Assembly: GCA_017459225.1 (NCBI GenBank) | Contig: JAFUDL010000192.1 | Location: 1 to 5,881, forward strand | Length of the DNA stretch: 5,881 nt | From: Kiritimatiellia bacterium | Lineage (GTDB): Bacteria > Verrucomicrobiota > Kiritimatiellia > RFP12 > UBA1067 | Direction of reading: 5' to 3' | In this document: positions 5,487 through 5,881 of the stretch, one piece after another | How the letters are laid out: each line of letters opens with the position of its first letter | Position numbering within the stretch: the first letter of the stretch is position 1 | Translations under genes and position numbers: made by a program | The notes under the pieces: generated by a model | What the model was told of the DNA's origin: nothing | Database searches by the model: none | Seen by the model: only the letters and a program-made list of their open reading frames with translations

Positions 5487-5881
5487 ATGGAGAAGTCATA
5501 TAGACGTCCACGGCTCGGAAGGCCGATGCGCCAGCGCCTGCGCGCTTTCTTGCGCGTGGTGTGCGGGGTGGTGGTGATCTTGGCCGCCGCAGTGGTGCTG
5601 ATGTGGCTCTTCGGGCGCGAGAGCGAAGTACGCTTCCGCGGCATCGTGGACTCCGGCGCGGAGAACGTGGGGCCGGTCGAGTCGGCGCGAATCGTCTCGA
5701 TCGAGGTGGAGCCCGGCCAGCGCGTGAAGGCGGGCGACGTGCTGGTGCGCTTCGATCCGGCGACGCTCCTCGCCGAGCAGGCGTTGAACGAGGTGAAGAT
5801 CCGCGAATGCGAGCAGAGCGAGGAGAAGATGCGCGAGAATCTGCGCGAGGCGGCCAGACGAGGCAGGCAGACAGTGCGCGA
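5487..5881 (+). CDS. HlyD-type membrane fusion (periplasmic adaptor) protein, N-terminal part
   Basis: The gene is open to the window edge, with 131 residues visible. The ATG at 5487 follows GAGGTG (5474-5479, overlapping the upstream stop) by 7 nt. A basic N-terminus (MEKSYRRPRLGRPMRQRLR) precedes one membrane anchor at about residues 22-42, giving an N-in topology with the rest in the periplasm. Residues 48-90 form the first half of a biotinyl/lipoyl-like domain (VGPVESARIVSIEVEPGQRVKAGDVLVRFD has the typical V-x-x-G-x-x-V-x-x-G-D-x-L-x-x-x-D spacing). From about residue 94 a charged, Glu/Arg-rich helix begins, as in the coiled-coil hairpin of HlyD/EmrA-type adaptors. Such proteins link an inner-membrane transporter to an outer-membrane channel. 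The 11-nt gap puts it in the operon, so it may help export something made or organised by the upstream proteins. Any transporter or TolC-like partner would lie beyond the window. Confidence 0.85.
   Translation, partial: MEKSYRRPRLGRPMRQRLRAFLRVVCGVVVILAAAVVLMWLFGRESEVRFRGIVDSGAENVGPVESARIVSIEVEPGQRVKAGDVLVRFDPATLLAEQALNEVKIRECEQSEEKMRENLREAARRGRQTVR

Overview
The window looks like chromosomal DNA from a GC-rich Gram-negative-type bacterium. A member of the PVC group (Kiritimatiellota, Verrucomicrobiota or Lentisphaerota) fits best. The reasons are the secreted DUF4353-type beta-helix protein with a C-terminal tail ending in an AFYKV-like motif, the start sites that look leaderless, and the overall protein style. 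This assignment is inference; no rRNA or marker gene is present. All genes found lie on the + strand.

Left part (1-1901): the last codons of an unidentified gene end at 84. A protein of unknown function follows (118-1059), probably read from a leaderless mRNA. It overlaps by 4 nt a class I SAM-dependent methyltransferase of the RlmI-like/COG1092 group (1056-1901). This block is very GC-rich (about 75% in the stretches counted by hand), apart from the last ~280 nt of the methyltransferase gene.

Middle (1902-2113): this gap carries two promoter-like extended -10 elements (TGGTATAAT and TGATAGAAT). Between them lie a structured leader and a possible 42-codon ORF whose ATG sits at the predicted transcription start.

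Right part (2114-5881, running off the end): a tightly packed operon with clearly lower GC. It encodes (1) a 611-aa exported right-handed beta-helix protein of the DUF4353/Cthe_2159 carbohydrate-binding type, (2) a VTC-domain triphosphate-tunnel enzyme (putative polyphosphate polymerase), (3) a DUF4956 membrane protein with a cytosolic C-terminal domain that looks ferredoxin/ACT-like, and (4) the N-terminal part of a HlyD-type membrane fusion protein. Junctions are a 1-nt overlap, then gaps of 18 and 11 nt. The VTC and DUF4956 genes recur together in bacteria, often near DUF4353 or CotH genes, but to my knowledge no function has been established for the set. The gene order suggests coupled intracellular polymer or polyphosphate synthesis, a membrane partner, an export adaptor and a surface carbohydrate-binding protein. 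This operon is the best candidate in the window for an undescribed system.
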